This document shows positions 51,063 through 60,232 of a stretch of 64,000 nucleotides of DNA, in pieces. How positions within the stretch are numbered: the first letter of the stretch is position 1; each line of letters begins with the position of its first letter. Source of the stretch: Zeimonas sp964538505 (GTDB lineage: Bacteria > Pseudomonadota > Gammaproteobacteria > Burkholderiales > Burkholderiaceae_E). The stretch lies in the NCBI GenBank assembly GCA_964538505.1, contig CAZIDY010000015.1:1-64000 (forward strand), given 5' to 3'. The translations under genes and the position numbers were made by a program. The notes beneath the pieces are model-generated. The model saw nothing but the letters and a program-made list of their open reading frames with translations, was not told the origin of the DNA and made no database searches.

Positions 51063-51112
51063 GATCGAGGCGCTTTCGCATCTCTGAACGTGAACCGTAT
51101 TAGACTGTCGCT

Positions 51113-51222
51113 TCCTTGGGGAGTAGCCTGCTTCCGCTTCCGGAAGCGCCTGCGTCAACACGCTCGGCCGCGCAACGCGCGCCGTGGTGCAGGCAGCGCA
51201 CAAGCGCCTGGCGAGACCAACG
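51113..51222 (+). ncRNA. yybP-ykoY manganese riboswitch
   Basis: The signature TTGGGGAGTAGCC (51116-51128) is followed by a GC-rich hairpin, the conserved GCGTCAACACG segment (51152-51162) and, after further stems, GGCGAGACCAAC (51210-51221). These are the conserved parts of the yybP-ykoY (RF00080) aptamer, which binds Mn2+. It ends about 73 bases before the mntP ATG, as expected for manganese-induced expression of an exporter. Confidence 0.85.
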
Positions 51223-51294
51223 GCATCCCGTCGCAACGCAGGTCGGGCAGCGCGGGTTGTCGTGGTCCAGGCCCGGCCGCGGAATGCGCTCTCG

Positions 51295-51891
51295 ATGAAC
51301 TTCGCATCCACCGCTTTGCTCGCGCTGGCGATGTCCACCGATGCGTTCGCCGCAGCCATCGGCAAGGGCAGTGCGCTGCACGATCCGCGCTGGCGCGAGG
51401 CGCTTCGCACCGGGCTGATCTTCGGCGTGATCGAAGGCACGACGCCGATCATCGGCTGGCTGCTCGGGTCGGTTGCCGCCGACGCGGTCTCCGCGTGGGA
51501 TCACTGGATCGCGTTCGGGCTGCTCACGGTGCTCGGCATCCGGATGATCCTCGCCGGCCTCGAGCGGGACGCGCGCGAATGCGCGGCCGAGTTCCCGCGA
51601 CGCATGCGGCATTCGTTCTGGATCCTCGCGATCACGGGCTTCGCGACGAGCATCGATGCAATGGCGGTCGGCGTGGGTCTGGCCTTTCTCGAGGTCGATA
51701 TCGTTCCGGTGGCGATCACGATCGGCGTCACGACGCTGGTGATGGTGGCGCTGGGCGTGATGCTCGGTCGCGTGATCGGGACGGTTGCGGGTCGCAAGGC
51801 GGAGGTCGTCGGCGGCCTGATCCTGCTCGGCATCGGTGCGGGCATCCTGTACGAGCATCTGGGCGTCGAACTCGCGCTGGGCGTCGGTTGA
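51295..51891 (+). CDS. mntP: Manganese efflux pump MntP
   Basis: The 198-residue protein has six membrane helices in two repeats, each with an acidic signature: LALAMSTDAFAAAIGKG (first) and ITGFATSIDAMAVGVGL (second). These Asp residues form the Mn2+ path in MntP. The start is the ATG at 51295, downstream of the riboswitch. It exports excess manganese. Confidence 0.93.
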   Translation: MNFASTALLALAMSTDAFAAAIGKGSALHDPRWREALRTGLIFGVIEGTTPIIGWLLGSVAADAVSAWDHWIAFGLLTVLGIRMILAGLERDARECAAEFPRRMRHSFWILAITGFATSIDAMAVGVGLAFLEVDIVPVAITIGVTTLVMVALGVMLGRVIGTVAGRKAEVVGGLILLGIGAGILYEHLGVELALGVG

Positions 51892-51907
51892 ACCGCTGCA
51901 GACCACG

Positions 51908-52684
51908 ATGACGAAAAACTTCAGCGACCATTTCTCCGAGGTGGCGAGCGACTACGCCGACGCACGCCCGACCTATCCGTCGGCTCTGTTCGACTGGCTT
52001 GCGTCGCGCTGTTCGCAGCACGAGCTCGCCTGGGATTGCGGCGCCGGCAGCGGGCAGGCGTCGATCGCGCTCGCCGCGCATTTCGCACGCGTGATCGCCA
52101 CCGACGCGAGTGCTGCGCAGGTTGCGCGCGCCGCGCCGCATCTGCGCGTCGACTACCGCGTCGCACCGGCCGAGCGCAGCGGGCTCGATGCGGGCTGCGC
52201 GGATCTCGTCACCGTCGCGCAGGCGCTGCACTGGTTCGATCTCGACCGGTTCTGGCAGGAGGTACGGCGCGTTGCGCGACCCGGCGCGCTCTTTGCCGCG
52301 TGGACCTACGGTCCGCTGCACGTCGAAGGCGACGAGGTCGACGCGCTCGTGCAGCGCTTTCGGGCGTTCATCGCACCATGGTGGCCCGACGAGCGCCGTC
52401 ACGTCGAGAACGGCTATCGCGAGCTGCCGTTTCCGTTCGAGCGCCTCGATGCGCCGGTCTTCGCGATCGAGGCAAGCTGGAGCGTCGAACGGCTGCTCGG
52501 GTATCTGCGAAGCTGGTCGTCGGTTGCTCGCTTCCGGCAGGCGCGCGGCGAGGATCCGGTGCAGCAGTTCGAGGCCGCGTTGCGTGCCGCCTGGGGCGCG
52601 AGCGATCTCGAGCGCGGGATCCGCTGGCCGATCACCGTGCTGGCAGGTTTTGTCGACGCGGGAGCCCAAAGGGGAACAGCCTGA
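51908..52684 (+). CDS. SAM-dependent methyltransferase
   Basis: The 258-residue protein starts with a helical cap (MTKNFSDHFSEVASDYADARPTYP) and has SAM motif I LAWDCGAGSGQAS, the acidic end of strand 2 (IATDASAAQ) and AQALHWF at motif IV, like the UbiE/trans-aconitate-type class. The substrate is unknown. It follows mntP by 16 bases and may be co-transcribed with it. Confidence 0.85.
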   Translation: MTKNFSDHFSEVASDYADARPTYPSALFDWLASRCSQHELAWDCGAGSGQASIALAAHFARVIATDASAAQVARAAPHLRVDYRVAPAERSGLDAGCADLVTVAQALHWFDLDRFWQEVRRVARPGALFAAWTYGPLHVEGDEVDALVQRFRAFIAPWWPDERRHVENGYRELPFPFERLDAPVFAIEASWSVERLLGYLRSWSSVARFRQARGEDPVQQFEAALRAAWGASDLERGIRWPITVLAGFVDAGAQRGTA

Positions 52685-52721
52685 TTCGTCGCGCGGACGG
52701 GTTCGGGTAGCATTGCGCGCC

Positions 52722-53369
52722 ATGGCTACGCGCGCCCGCAATCGGAACGCTGTCGGTCGCGATCCGGAAGCGACACAGGAAGCCATTCTTGCCGCCGCCA
52801 CGCACGAGTTCGCGCGCCACGGCCTGGACGGCGCCCGCGTCGATCGAATCGCCGCGCGGGCGAACGTCAACAAGCGGATGCTCTACTACTACTTCGGGCA
52901 GAAGGAGGCGCTGTTCCTCGCCGTGCTCGAGGGCGCCTATCGGCGCATCCGCGAAGAGGAGCATCGGCTCGATCTCGATCGCGTCGAACCTACCGAGGCA
53001 ATCCGCCGGTTGATCGCCTTCACGTGGGACTACTACATCGCGAACCCGGAATTCCTCACGCTGCTGAACACCGAGAACCTGCATCGTGCGAAGCACCTGC
53101 AGAAGTCGTCGCAGATCCGCACGCTGCACTCGCCCTTCGTCGCATTGATCGCCGACGTGCTCGAGCGCGGCCGCAAGGCCGGCGTCTTTCGGGCCGGGGT
53201 CGATCCGGTGCAGCTCTACATCTCGATCGCCGGGTTGTCGTATTTCTACCTGAGCAACTCGTACACGCTGTCGACGGTGTTCGATCGCGATCTGCTGTCG
53301 CCGAAGGCGAAGGTCGAGCGGCTGTCGCACATGATCGATCTGGTGCTCGGGTACCTGGTGCGGGACTGA
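52722..53369 (+). CDS. TetR-family transcriptional regulator
   Basis: The 215-residue protein has an N-terminal helix-turn-helix (ILAAATHEFARHGLDGARVD ... NVNKRMLYYYFGQKEALF) and a C-terminal ligand domain with YFYLSNSYTLSTVF, like the RutR/YcdC branch. It lies at the edge of the ABC importer and catabolic cluster and is convergent with the ATPase gene, 12 bases apart. It is a candidate regulator of that cluster, but this is not shown by the sequence. Confidence 0.85.
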   Translation: MATRARNRNAVGRDPEATQEAILAAATHEFARHGLDGARVDRIAARANVNKRMLYYYFGQKEALFLAVLEGAYRRIREEEHRLDLDRVEPTEAIRRLIAFTWDYYIANPEFLTLLNTENLHRAKHLQKSSQIRTLHSPFVALIADVLERGRKAGVFRAGVDPVQLYISIAGLSYFYLSNSYTLSTVFDRDLLSPKAKVERLSHMIDLVLGYLVRD

Positions 53370-53381
53370 AACGCTCGCGCG

Positions 53382-54149
53382 TCACTCCATCCCGAGCAGC
53401 TTGTAGATGCGCCGTGTGTACACGCCGAAGCGCTCGTGCGTTTTCAGATCGAGCGTGCGCGGGCGCGGCAGGTCGATCTCGAAGTTGTCGGCCATGCGCG
53501 CGGGGCCTGCGGTGAACACGACGACCCGCGTGCCGAGGAACACCGCTTCGGAAATGCCGTGCGTGACGAAGATGATCGTCTTGCCCGATTCCTTCCAGAT
53601 GCGCAGCAGCTCGAGGTTCATCTTCTCGCGCGTGAGTGCATCGAGCGCGCCGAAGGGCTCGTCCATCAGCACGAGCTTCGGGTCGTGCACGAGCGCACGT
53701 GCGATCGCGGCGCGCTGCTGCATACCGCCGGAGAGCTCGTACGGATACTTCTGTTCGTAGCCGTCGAGGCCGACGAGGGCGAGCAACGAGCGCGCACGCT
53801 CGCGTGCCTCGGCCATCGGCAGCCCGAGCAGTTCGGCAGGCAGCAGCACGTTGTCGAGGATGCGGCGCCATTTCAGGAGCAGCGGCTGCTGGAACACCAT
53901 TCCGGTGTCGCGCGCCGGATCGAAGGGGTGCGTCGCCGATCCGATCCGCACTTCGCCTCCGTCGTGCGGATGCAGTCCGGCGAGGATCTTCAGCAGCGTC
54001 GATTTTCCGCAGCCCGAGGGGCCGACCAGCGAGACGAGCTCGCCCGGCAGGACGTCGAAGGTCGCGTCGGAGATCGCCAGGTGCTCGGTGCGGCCGCTGC
54101 GATACACCTTGCGCACGCCGGCCAGGCGAATGAAGGGCTCGACGCTCAT
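53382..54149 (-). CDS. ABC transporter ATP-binding protein, nitrate/sulfonate/NMT1 type
   Basis: The 255-residue ATPase shows Walker A GPSGCGKST, signature LSGGMQQRAAIARAL, Walker B LVLMDEPFGALD and VTHGISEA. It belongs to the TauB/SsuB/ThiZ-like group, where one ATPase serves a single permease and an NMT1-type binding protein. Its ATG overlaps the permease stop (ATGA). Confidence 0.93.
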   Translation of the reverse strand: MSVEPFIRLAGVRKVYRSGRTEHLAISDATFDVLPGELVSLVGPSGCGKSTLLKILAGLHPHDGGEVRIGSATHPFDPARDTGMVFQQPLLLKWRRILDNVLLPAELLGLPMAEARERARSLLALVGLDGYEQKYPYELSGGMQQRAAIARALVHDPKLVLMDEPFGALDALTREKMNLELLRIWKESGKTIIFVTHGISEAVFLGTRVVVFTAGPARMADNFEIDLPRPRTLDLKTHERFGVYTRRIYKLLGME

Positions 54150-54913
54150 GTCACCCGGGCGTCCTTGGGCACGAGCAGCCTTTCGAGCAGCAGCACCAGG
54201 CCGTAGAGCAGCATGCCGAGCAGCGTGATCAGGATCACCGCCATGAACATCGCGGGCGTATCGAGCGTTACCTGCACCTGCAGCATCAGGTACCCCAGGC
54301 CCCGGTCGGAGCCGAGGAACTCGCCGACGATCGCTCCCGCCACCGCGAGGATTGCCGCCACCTTCATCCCCGCGAAGATGTACGGCAGCGACCCGGGCAG
54401 CTGGATCTTCGTGAACAGTTGCCAGCGCGTGCCACGCAGCGAGCGCACGAGGTCGAGCAGCTCGGGCTCGATCTCGCGCAGTCCGCGTGCGGTGGTCAGC
54501 AGGATCGGAAAGACGGCGATCGAGAACGCCATGATCGTGTTCGGGAATACGCCGTACTTGAACCAGACGATGAACAGGGGCCCGAGCGCGACCTTGGGGA
54601 TCATGTTCAGCGTGACGATCAGCGGCAGCAGCAGCGCCTCGAGCGTCTTCGACCATGTGAAGACGAGCGCGAGCACCACGCCGATGACGAGCGCGAGCAG
54701 GTAGCCGCCGAAGATCTCGGTGCCGGTGACGAGCGAGTTCGCCCACCAGTCGTAGTTCGGCGACAGCAGTGCCTGGAAGGTCGCCTGCGGCGACGGCATC
54801 ACGAACTGGGGTACGTCGCCGATCCGGACGAACAGGTACCAGGCGAGGAGCAGCGCCAGATGCGCGAGGATGGCCAGCGCGTAGCGGCCGGTGTTCAAAC
54901 CGGTGCGGTTCAT
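54146..54913 (-). CDS. ABC transporter permease, TauC/SsuC-like
   Basis: The 255-residue protein has six membrane helices and the BPD_transp_1 EAA-type loop (ARGLREIEPELLDLVRSLRGTRWQLF). It would form the channel for the ATPase encoded next and for the binding protein at 56187. It starts at the ATG 54913, some 30 bases after the DapA-like gene. Confidence 0.92.
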   Translation of the reverse strand: MNRTGLNTGRYALAILAHLALLLAWYLFVRIGDVPQFVMPSPQATFQALLSPNYDWWANSLVTGTEIFGGYLLALVIGVVLALVFTWSKTLEALLLPLIVTLNMIPKVALGPLFIVWFKYGVFPNTIMAFSIAVFPILLTTARGLREIEPELLDLVRSLRGTRWQLFTKIQLPGSLPYIFAGMKVAAILAVAGAIVGEFLGSDRGLGYLMLQVQVTLDTPAMFMAVILITLLGMLLYGLVLLLERLLVPKDARVT

Positions 54914-54944
54914 CGGCGCGAGCGTACCCGACTGTGGGACACGC

Positions 54945-56006
54945 TCACGCGAGCCATCGTTCGAGGTGGGCAGCGACGAATGCGTCGTCCGACAGGTCGG
55001 CGTGCTCGCGGCAGACGCGGTCGATCTCGTCGAGCTGGCCCGGCGACAGCGTCTCGTCCGGGTCCAGGCAACGGATCGTCGACAGCAGGCCCTGGCGGCG
55101 CAGCACCTCGTGGCATCCGGGGATGCAGCCGGCGAAGTCGTGACGCACGTCGAAGAACGCGCTGTTGCAATCGGTGACGCGCGAATCGAGCGCGAGCAGT
55201 TCGTCGTCGACGCGGTCTTCGGCGGTCGCGGCGTGGATGCGCTCGAGCAGTGCGACGGCGCCTTTCGTCCACACGCTCCAGTGCCCGAGCAGCCCGCCCC
55301 GGATGCGAACGCGGATCTCCTCGCCGTCGCGCTGCACGCAGTACGGTGAGAGCAGGTCCAGCACGATATGGTCGTCGTTGCCGGTGTAGAGCGCCACGCG
55401 CTTCTCGGCACGGGCGGCAACGACGCCGCGTACGACATCGAGCGTGCGATAGCGGTCGAACGGTGCCATCTTGATCGCGACGACGTTGTCGATCGACGCG
55501 AAGCGACGCCAGAACGATTCGGTCAAAGCGATGCCGCCGACGGCCGTCTGCAGATAGAAGCCGACGAGCGGGATCACTTCGGCGACGGCCTCGCAGTGGG
55601 CGACGAGCTCGTCTTCGGACGCGCCCTTCATCGCCGCCAGCGACAGCAGGCCGGCGTGGTAGCCGTGCGCGATCGCGACGCTCGCCTCGCCGATCGCCTG
55701 CTGCGTCCGGCCGGCGAGGCCGGCGATCATCACCAGCGGGCGCTGCGCCCACTCGCGCGCCGTGGTGGCGGCGAGCTCGAGCACCGGCTCGTAGAGCCCG
55801 ACGTCGCGGATCGCGAACTGCGTCGAGTGCACGCCGACGGCGAGGCCCCCGGAACCGGCGTCGATGTAGTAGCGGGTGAGCGCACGCTGGTGTCGGCGAT
55901 CGAAGCGGCCGTCGGGTTCGAGCGCGAGCGGATGCGCGGGGATGACGGTGCCTCGTTGCAGCAGCGCGAGGACCTCGGCGGGCAGTTCCGATCGGTGAAG
56001 CGTCAT
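54945..56006 (-). CDS. DapA/NAL-superfamily aldolase-like protein
   Basis: The 353-residue protein has the DapA TIM-barrel (FDRRHQRALTRYYIDAGSGG and the Schiff-base Lys in VVAIKMAPFDRY). It lacks the GTTGE pattern of true DapA: the site reads GVHSTQF, and the YNVPGR Tyr is replaced by VGFYLQTAVGG. A different carbonyl substrate is therefore likely. It lies directly upstream of the permease on the same strand and is divergent from the binding protein gene. Confidence 0.82.
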   Translation of the reverse strand: MTLHRSELPAEVLALLQRGTVIPAHPLALEPDGRFDRRHQRALTRYYIDAGSGGLAVGVHSTQFAIRDVGLYEPVLELAATTAREWAQRPLVMIAGLAGRTQQAIGEASVAIAHGYHAGLLSLAAMKGASEDELVAHCEAVAEVIPLVGFYLQTAVGGIALTESFWRRFASIDNVVAIKMAPFDRYRTLDVVRGVVAARAEKRVALYTGNDDHIVLDLLSPYCVQRDGEEIRVRIRGGLLGHWSVWTKGAVALLERIHAATAEDRVDDELLALDSRVTDCNSAFFDVRHDFAGCIPGCHEVLRRQGLLSTIRCLDPDETLSPGQLDEIDRVCREHADLSDDAFVAAHLERWLA

Positions 56007-56090
56007 CACGGAAGAGTGCGGGAAAATCGGGATGCCCGCCGCTGGCGGAACGGCGTCGTGCAGGCTGGAATCGCGTTACACTGGATTGTA

Positions 56091-56105
56091 ACCATCCGGT
56101 TAATT
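56091..56105. promoter_or_regulatory. Candidate operator, site 1 of a shared motif
   Basis: ACCATCCGGTTAATT lies between the divergent aldolase-like and binding-protein genes and overlaps a minus-strand -10 candidate (TACAAT, 56086-56091). It matches two sites at 60209 and 60302 over the core ACCA-N4-GTTAA and forms part of an imperfect palindrome GTAACCATCCGGTTAA. Confidence 0.45.
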
Positions 56106-56186
56106 TACTCTAGCGCAGCAGCGCCGAAGCGTCAACGCGCACCGGCGTCGATGCGATCGACGAAGGCCGTACATGGAGGAGCGATG

Positions 56187-57200
56187 ATGAGGAGTGGAAA
56201 GTCGATGTTCGGCGCCGCGCTGGCGGCGGTAGCGCTGGCGATCGGCGCGACGCCGGCGAGCGCACAGGCGCAGAAGCTCGAGAAGCTCGATTTCGTGCTG
56301 AACTGGGTGCCGGGCGGCGACCATGCTCCGTACTACTACGCGAAGCAGCTCGGGTGGTACGAGAAGGAGGGCATCGAGCTGAATCTCGAGCCCGGCAAGG
56401 GCTCGGCGATCGCTACGCAGAAGGTGGGGGCGGGCGCCAATCCGATCGGCCTGGCCGACATGGCCGGCGTGCTTGTCGCCAAAGGCAAGGGCGCCGATAC
56501 CGTCGCGGTCTACAACGTCTACGCGAACTCGCCGCAGGGCATGTACTGGCTGAAGAGTTCGGGAATCTCGGGAGTGAAGGACTTCCCGGGCAAGAAGATC
56601 GGGAATCCGGCCGCCGACGGTGCGCGCGTGATGTGGCCGGCGCTGGCGAAGGCGAACGGCATCGATCCGAAGTCGGTCACCTGGGTGAACATCGACGCGA
56701 ACGGCAAGCTCGCGGCCTTGAAGGCAAAGTCGATCGACGTGACGACCTCGTTCTACAACCTGCATCACGTCTTCCAGCGCGAGCTCGGCGACGATATGGG
56801 CTTTCTCGCGTGGCGCGATGCGGGACTGAACCCCTACGGCAACTCGATCATCGTCAACGCGAAGTTCCTCGAGGCGAACCGGCCGCTGATCGATCGCTTC
56901 GTGAAGGTTACGCAGCGTGCGTTTCGCGAGTGTGTCGAGAAACCCGAGCCGTGCGTGCAGGCGCTGGTCGACGCGAATGGTGCGCTGAAGTTCGACAACG
57001 AGCTGCAGAACTGGAAGCTCGTGGAAGTGCTGATGAGCGACAGGTTCTCGCGCGAGGTGGCGCTTGGCATCCACGAGGACCAGCGCATGCAGGACGACTA
57101 CGAGCTCGTGCGCGAGTACGTCGGCATCGACAAGCCCTTCGACGTCAAGAGCGTCTACACGAACGAGTTCCTCGATCGTTCGATCAGGATGCCGAAGTGA
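56187..57200 (+). CDS. ABC transporter substrate-binding protein, NMT1/THI5-like
   Basis: The 337-residue exported protein has a signal peptide (ending ATPASAQA) and the NMT1/THI5 fold with FVLNWVPGGDHAPYYYAKQL, which is the ligand-site pattern of thiamine-precursor, riboflavin and related binding proteins. GGAGG lies seven bases before the ATG at 56187 (an adjacent ATG at 56184 is also possible). It completes the importer with the two genes at 53382-54913. The ligand is not determined. Confidence 0.9.
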   Translation: MRSGKSMFGAALAAVALAIGATPASAQAQKLEKLDFVLNWVPGGDHAPYYYAKQLGWYEKEGIELNLEPGKGSAIATQKVGAGANPIGLADMAGVLVAKGKGADTVAVYNVYANSPQGMYWLKSSGISGVKDFPGKKIGNPAADGARVMWPALAKANGIDPKSVTWVNIDANGKLAALKAKSIDVTTSFYNLHHVFQRELGDDMGFLAWRDAGLNPYGNSIIVNAKFLEANRPLIDRFVKVTQRAFRECVEKPEPCVQALVDANGALKFDNELQNWKLVEVLMSDRFSREVALGIHEDQRMQDDYELVREYVGIDKPFDVKSVYTNEFLDRSIRMPK

Positions 57201-57208
57201 GCGGAGCG

Positions 57209-57234
57209 CCGCGCGCGGCTTTTGCTGCGCGCGG
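57209..57234. terminator. Hairpin between convergent binding-protein and GNAT genes
   Basis: An 11-bp GC-rich stem (57209-57219 with 57224-57234, one G-U pair) with a TTTT loop lies between the two stop codons. It could end transcription from both sides; no U-tract follows the stem. Confidence 0.45.
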
Positions 57235-57240
57235 TGCGGC

Positions 57241-58158
57241 TCAGCCGAGCTCGGGGCCGGCAACGAGAAAGACGCGACGATCGTCGCCCGGCGCGCGCTC
57301 GAGCGCGTGCAGCATCCGCGTGAACGGGCGCTGCTCGACGAACCCGCGTTCGGCGAGAGCGTCGAGCAGCGGACGGTGACGATCGAGCGCGTCGACGTAC
57401 ACCGGCCCGCTGATCGAAGACAGTGCCGCGTCGAGCAGCAGCGGCACGGCGGCGGCGTTCTCGCAGACGAGCGGCCCGATCTGCGTCGCGTCGTGGCCGT
57501 CGCGCCCTAGCACGAAGCCAGCCGGCCGGCCGTCGTGTTCGACGACGTGTGCGGCCGGCGGCAGGCGCGTCGCCAGGCGACGTAGCAGCGCCGTGCGATC
57601 GCCGCCGAATGCCGTTCGATCGAGCGCCGCGATCGCTTGCCAGTCCCGCTCGTCGAGCGGGCGCACGGCGGTGTGCCCCGGCACGCCGTCGGCCGTTGTC
57701 TTCGGTAGCGATTCGCCCCGATATCGGCGAAAGCCCCAACTGTCGACGAAGCCTTCCCGCACGTAGACGGAACGTCCGGCGGGCGTGGCATCGAGCACGC
57801 CGCCCGAGCCGCTGCGCGCGAGATCCTCGAGCGCGTGGCGCAGCAGGCGTTGCGCATAGCCGCGACCGCGGAACTCGGGGAGCACGAGCACCATGCTGAC
57901 CCAGGCAAAGGCGTCGCCGTAGGGAAGGATGACGATCGACGCGGCGAGCGCTTCGCCGTCGCCGGGGCGAATGCCCCAGCCGCGCCCGAGTTCGAGCATC
58001 ATTCGCCAGTCGGCTTCGTTCTGGTTCCACGAAGCCGCACGCGACAGCGCGACGGCGTCCGGCAGGTCGTGTGCGTCGAGCGTGCGGATCGGTGCGTCGG
58101 CAGTCGACTCCGGACTCGCCCCGGATCCGGCGTCGGCGCCCGAATCAGTACTTCCCAT
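57241..58158 (-). CDS. GNAT acetyltransferase with C-terminal YitH-type domain
   Basis: The 305-residue protein has an N-terminal GNAT domain with the acetyl-CoA loop LPEFRGRGYAQRLLRHAL and a C-terminal domain (about residues 165-290) of the kind found in YitH-like acetyltransferases. The acceptor is unknown. Its ATG overlaps the 3' end of the epimerase-like gene by 14 bases, so it belongs to the metE-like operon. Confidence 0.85.
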   Translation of the reverse strand: MGSTDSGADAGSGASPESTADAPIRTLDAHDLPDAVALSRAASWNQNEADWRMMLELGRGWGIRPGDGEALAASIVILPYGDAFAWVSMVLVLPEFRGRGYAQRLLRHALEDLARSGSGGVLDATPAGRSVYVREGFVDSWGFRRYRGESLPKTTADGVPGHTAVRPLDERDWQAIAALDRTAFGGDRTALLRRLATRLPPAAHVVEHDGRPAGFVLGRDGHDATQIGPLVCENAAAVPLLLDAALSSISGPVYVDALDRHRPLLDALAERGFVEQRPFTRMLHALERAPGDDRRVFLVAGPELG

Positions 58159-59185
58159 CGCGCGTCTCGAAATGCGTCGGCTTGCCGTGGCTCGCGCCGC
58201 CGCGGGCGACCCAGTCGGCGGTCCAGTCGATCATCCGCTCGAGCGGTACGCGCGGCTTGCCGAACAGGCGCTGCGATTCGCTCGTGTCCTCGAGCCATGC
58301 CGTGGGCGCTTCGCGGCCGACGAGCTTCGGCGTGCGCCCGAAGCGCTCGCCGAACTGCCCGGCGAGCCAGCGGATACTCGTGTGCTCGGGGCCGGTGACG
58401 TTGATCGGCGTCGCCGGCGTCGTGCAGTGCGCGAGCAGCCGCAACGACTGCTCGTTCGCGTCTGCCTGCCAGATGACGTTCGCGTAGCCCATCGCCAGGT
58501 CGATCTCTCGCTGCTCGAATACCGCGGAGGCGACGTCGTGCAGCACGCCGTAGCGCATGTCGATTGCATACGACAGGCGCACGAAGCGGCCGGGTGTTCC
58601 GTGCTGCTGCGAGCCGTACTCGAACATCCGCTCACGCCCGACACACGAGTTGGCGTAGTCGCCGGCGGGCGGGTTCGGCGCGACGCTCTCATCGGCGCCG
58701 GGGCCGTCGACGGGTACGAAGGGATAGACGCAGGCGGTGGAGAACGAGACGATCCGCGCGTCGCGCCAGACCTCGGCGACGTTCATCGGCACGCCGACGT
58801 TCATCATCCACGTGAGAGCTGCGTTGCCGGCGGCGCCGAACTTGTGGCCGGCCATGAAGACGACGTTGCGCACGCCGTCGCCGACGTTGGGCAGCCGCTC
58901 GAGGGCGGCGCGGTCGAGCAGGTCGCAGGCGATGCACTCGACGCCGTGCGCCTCGAGCGATGCGCGCGTGGCCGGATCGGAGAAGCGCGCGACCCCGATG
59001 ACGCGACGGCCGGGCAGCGCGCGCTTCGCCATGCGCGCGAGCGTCGGCCCCATCTTGCCGCCGACGCCGAGTACGATGATGTCGCCGTCGACGCGCTCCA
59101 GGTCGGCGGCGAGCGCGGGCGTGGGTTCGCTCAGGAAATCCTCGAGCGTGTCGACGCTGTCGAAGCGTTGCGGCAGGGGCTGCAT
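58145..59185 (-). CDS. NAD-dependent epimerase/dehydratase-like protein
   Basis: The 346-residue protein has the extended-SDR nucleotide loop LGVGGKMGPTLAR and the fold up to PINVTGPEHTS. The catalytic YxxxK of active SDRs is replaced: the site reads GDYANSCVGRE, so Tyr is present without the Lys. It may be a binding protein or use another mechanism. It lies between the MetE-like and the GNAT genes in one operon. Confidence 0.82.
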   Translation of the reverse strand: MQPLPQRFDSVDTLEDFLSEPTPALAADLERVDGDIIVLGVGGKMGPTLARMAKRALPGRRVIGVARFSDPATRASLEAHGVECIACDLLDRAALERLPNVGDGVRNVVFMAGHKFGAAGNAALTWMMNVGVPMNVAEVWRDARIVSFSTACVYPFVPVDGPGADESVAPNPPAGDYANSCVGRERMFEYGSQQHGTPGRFVRLSYAIDMRYGVLHDVASAVFEQREIDLAMGYANVIWQADANEQSLRLLAHCTTPATPINVTGPEHTSIRWLAGQFGERFGRTPKLVGREAPTAWLEDTSESQRLFGKPRVPLERMIDWTADWVARGGASHGKPTHFETRDGKY

Positions 59186-59198
59186 GGGTTGCGGTCCT

Positions 59199-60200
59199 TC
59201 AGTTCATGCCTTCGAAGAGATCGCGTCCGGCGGCGAGCGCACGCATCTTCGCGTCGGCTACCGAGCGCGGCAGCATCCAGAAGCCGCAGTCGGGGTGTAC
59301 GTAGCGCACGCGGCCCGCGCCGACGATGCCCTCGGCGCGTTCGATCGCGCGTGCCACCGCTTCGGCGCTCTCGACCTCGTTGACCTTGATGTCGACTACG
59401 CCGAGGCCCAGGCCGATGCGCGGATCGAGCTCGCGGAAGGCTTCGAGTTCGGCCGGCGGACGGTGCGCGCATTCGAGCACGACGTGATCGGCGTGCAGTG
59501 CATTCAGGTAGTCGATCAGGCGGTTCCACGCGCCTTTCTGCACCGTCTGGCCGCCGTAGTTGCCGAAGCAAAGGTGCACCGCGGGTTTGCCGGGCACGGC
59601 GTCGAGCACGCGGTTGATCGCCGATGCGGCCCATTGCCACTCGTCGGCGTGGCCCGGCAGGTTCGCTTCGTCAATCTGCACGACGTCGGCGTCGAGCTGT
59701 GCCACCTGCGCGGCGAGCACGTCGGCCAGTGCGTGCGCGAGGGCGGCCGGATCGCCGTAGTGCCGGTCGATCAGCGTCTTGGCGAGCATGTGCGGGCCGG
59801 TGAGCGTGAACTTGAAGGGCTTGCGTGCGAGTGCCTTCGCGCGTGCGCAGGCCAGCGGCAGGTCGAGGGCGCCGTGCCCGAGCGGGCCGACGACGACGCC
59901 CGGCGGGCGCGTGCGGAACTTCATTCCGCTGTCGGCGCGCCAGGCAATGAGTGCGTCGAAGGAGAAGCGCTGCGAGATGCCGTCGAGCGGGCGGACGAAG
60001 TACTCGATCATCCCGTTGGTCTCGGGATGGTTCAGGTCGAAGCGGTACAACTCGCCGTCGCAGACGAGGTCGATGCCGGCCTGCTCCTGGATGCCGATCA
60101 CGACGCGCGTCGCGTCGACGAGCGCCTGCTCGGACGGCGCCGAGACGAGCCATTGGGGGACGGGATAGGAGCCGACGACGGTGGTCGCGATGCGCGGCAT
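59199..60200 (-). CDS. MetE C-terminal-like methyltransferase (cobalamin-independent methionine synthase fold)
   Basis: The 333-residue protein corresponds to the catalytic half of MetE: GSYP near the N-terminus, and the zinc ligands in AVHLCFGNY (HxC), VLECAHRP (Glu) and YVHPDCGFW (Cys). Stand-alone proteins of this kind transfer methyl groups to thiols with various donors. It starts at 60200, 22 bases from a divergent promoter region with candidate operators. Confidence 0.85.
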   Translation of the reverse strand: MPRIATTVVGSYPVPQWLVSAPSEQALVDATRVVIGIQEQAGIDLVCDGELYRFDLNHPETNGMIEYFVRPLDGISQRFSFDALIAWRADSGMKFRTRPPGVVVGPLGHGALDLPLACARAKALARKPFKFTLTGPHMLAKTLIDRHYGDPAALAHALADVLAAQVAQLDADVVQIDEANLPGHADEWQWAASAINRVLDAVPGKPAVHLCFGNYGGQTVQKGAWNRLIDYLNALHADHVVLECAHRPPAELEAFRELDPRIGLGLGVVDIKVNEVESAEAVARAIERAEGIVGAGRVRYVHPDCGFWMLPRSVADAKMRALAAGRDLFEGMN

Positions 60201-60208
60201 GTTATGTG

Positions 60209-60223
60209 TGTTAACTGGTTGGT
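60209..60223. promoter_or_regulatory. Candidate operator, site 2 of a shared motif
   Basis: On the minus strand this reads ACCAACCAGTTAACA, within nine bases of the MetE-like start and just downstream of its promoter. It differs from site 3 at three of 15 positions. A repressor here would block the minus-strand transcript. Confidence 0.45.
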
Positions 60224-60232
60224 GAGAAATCG

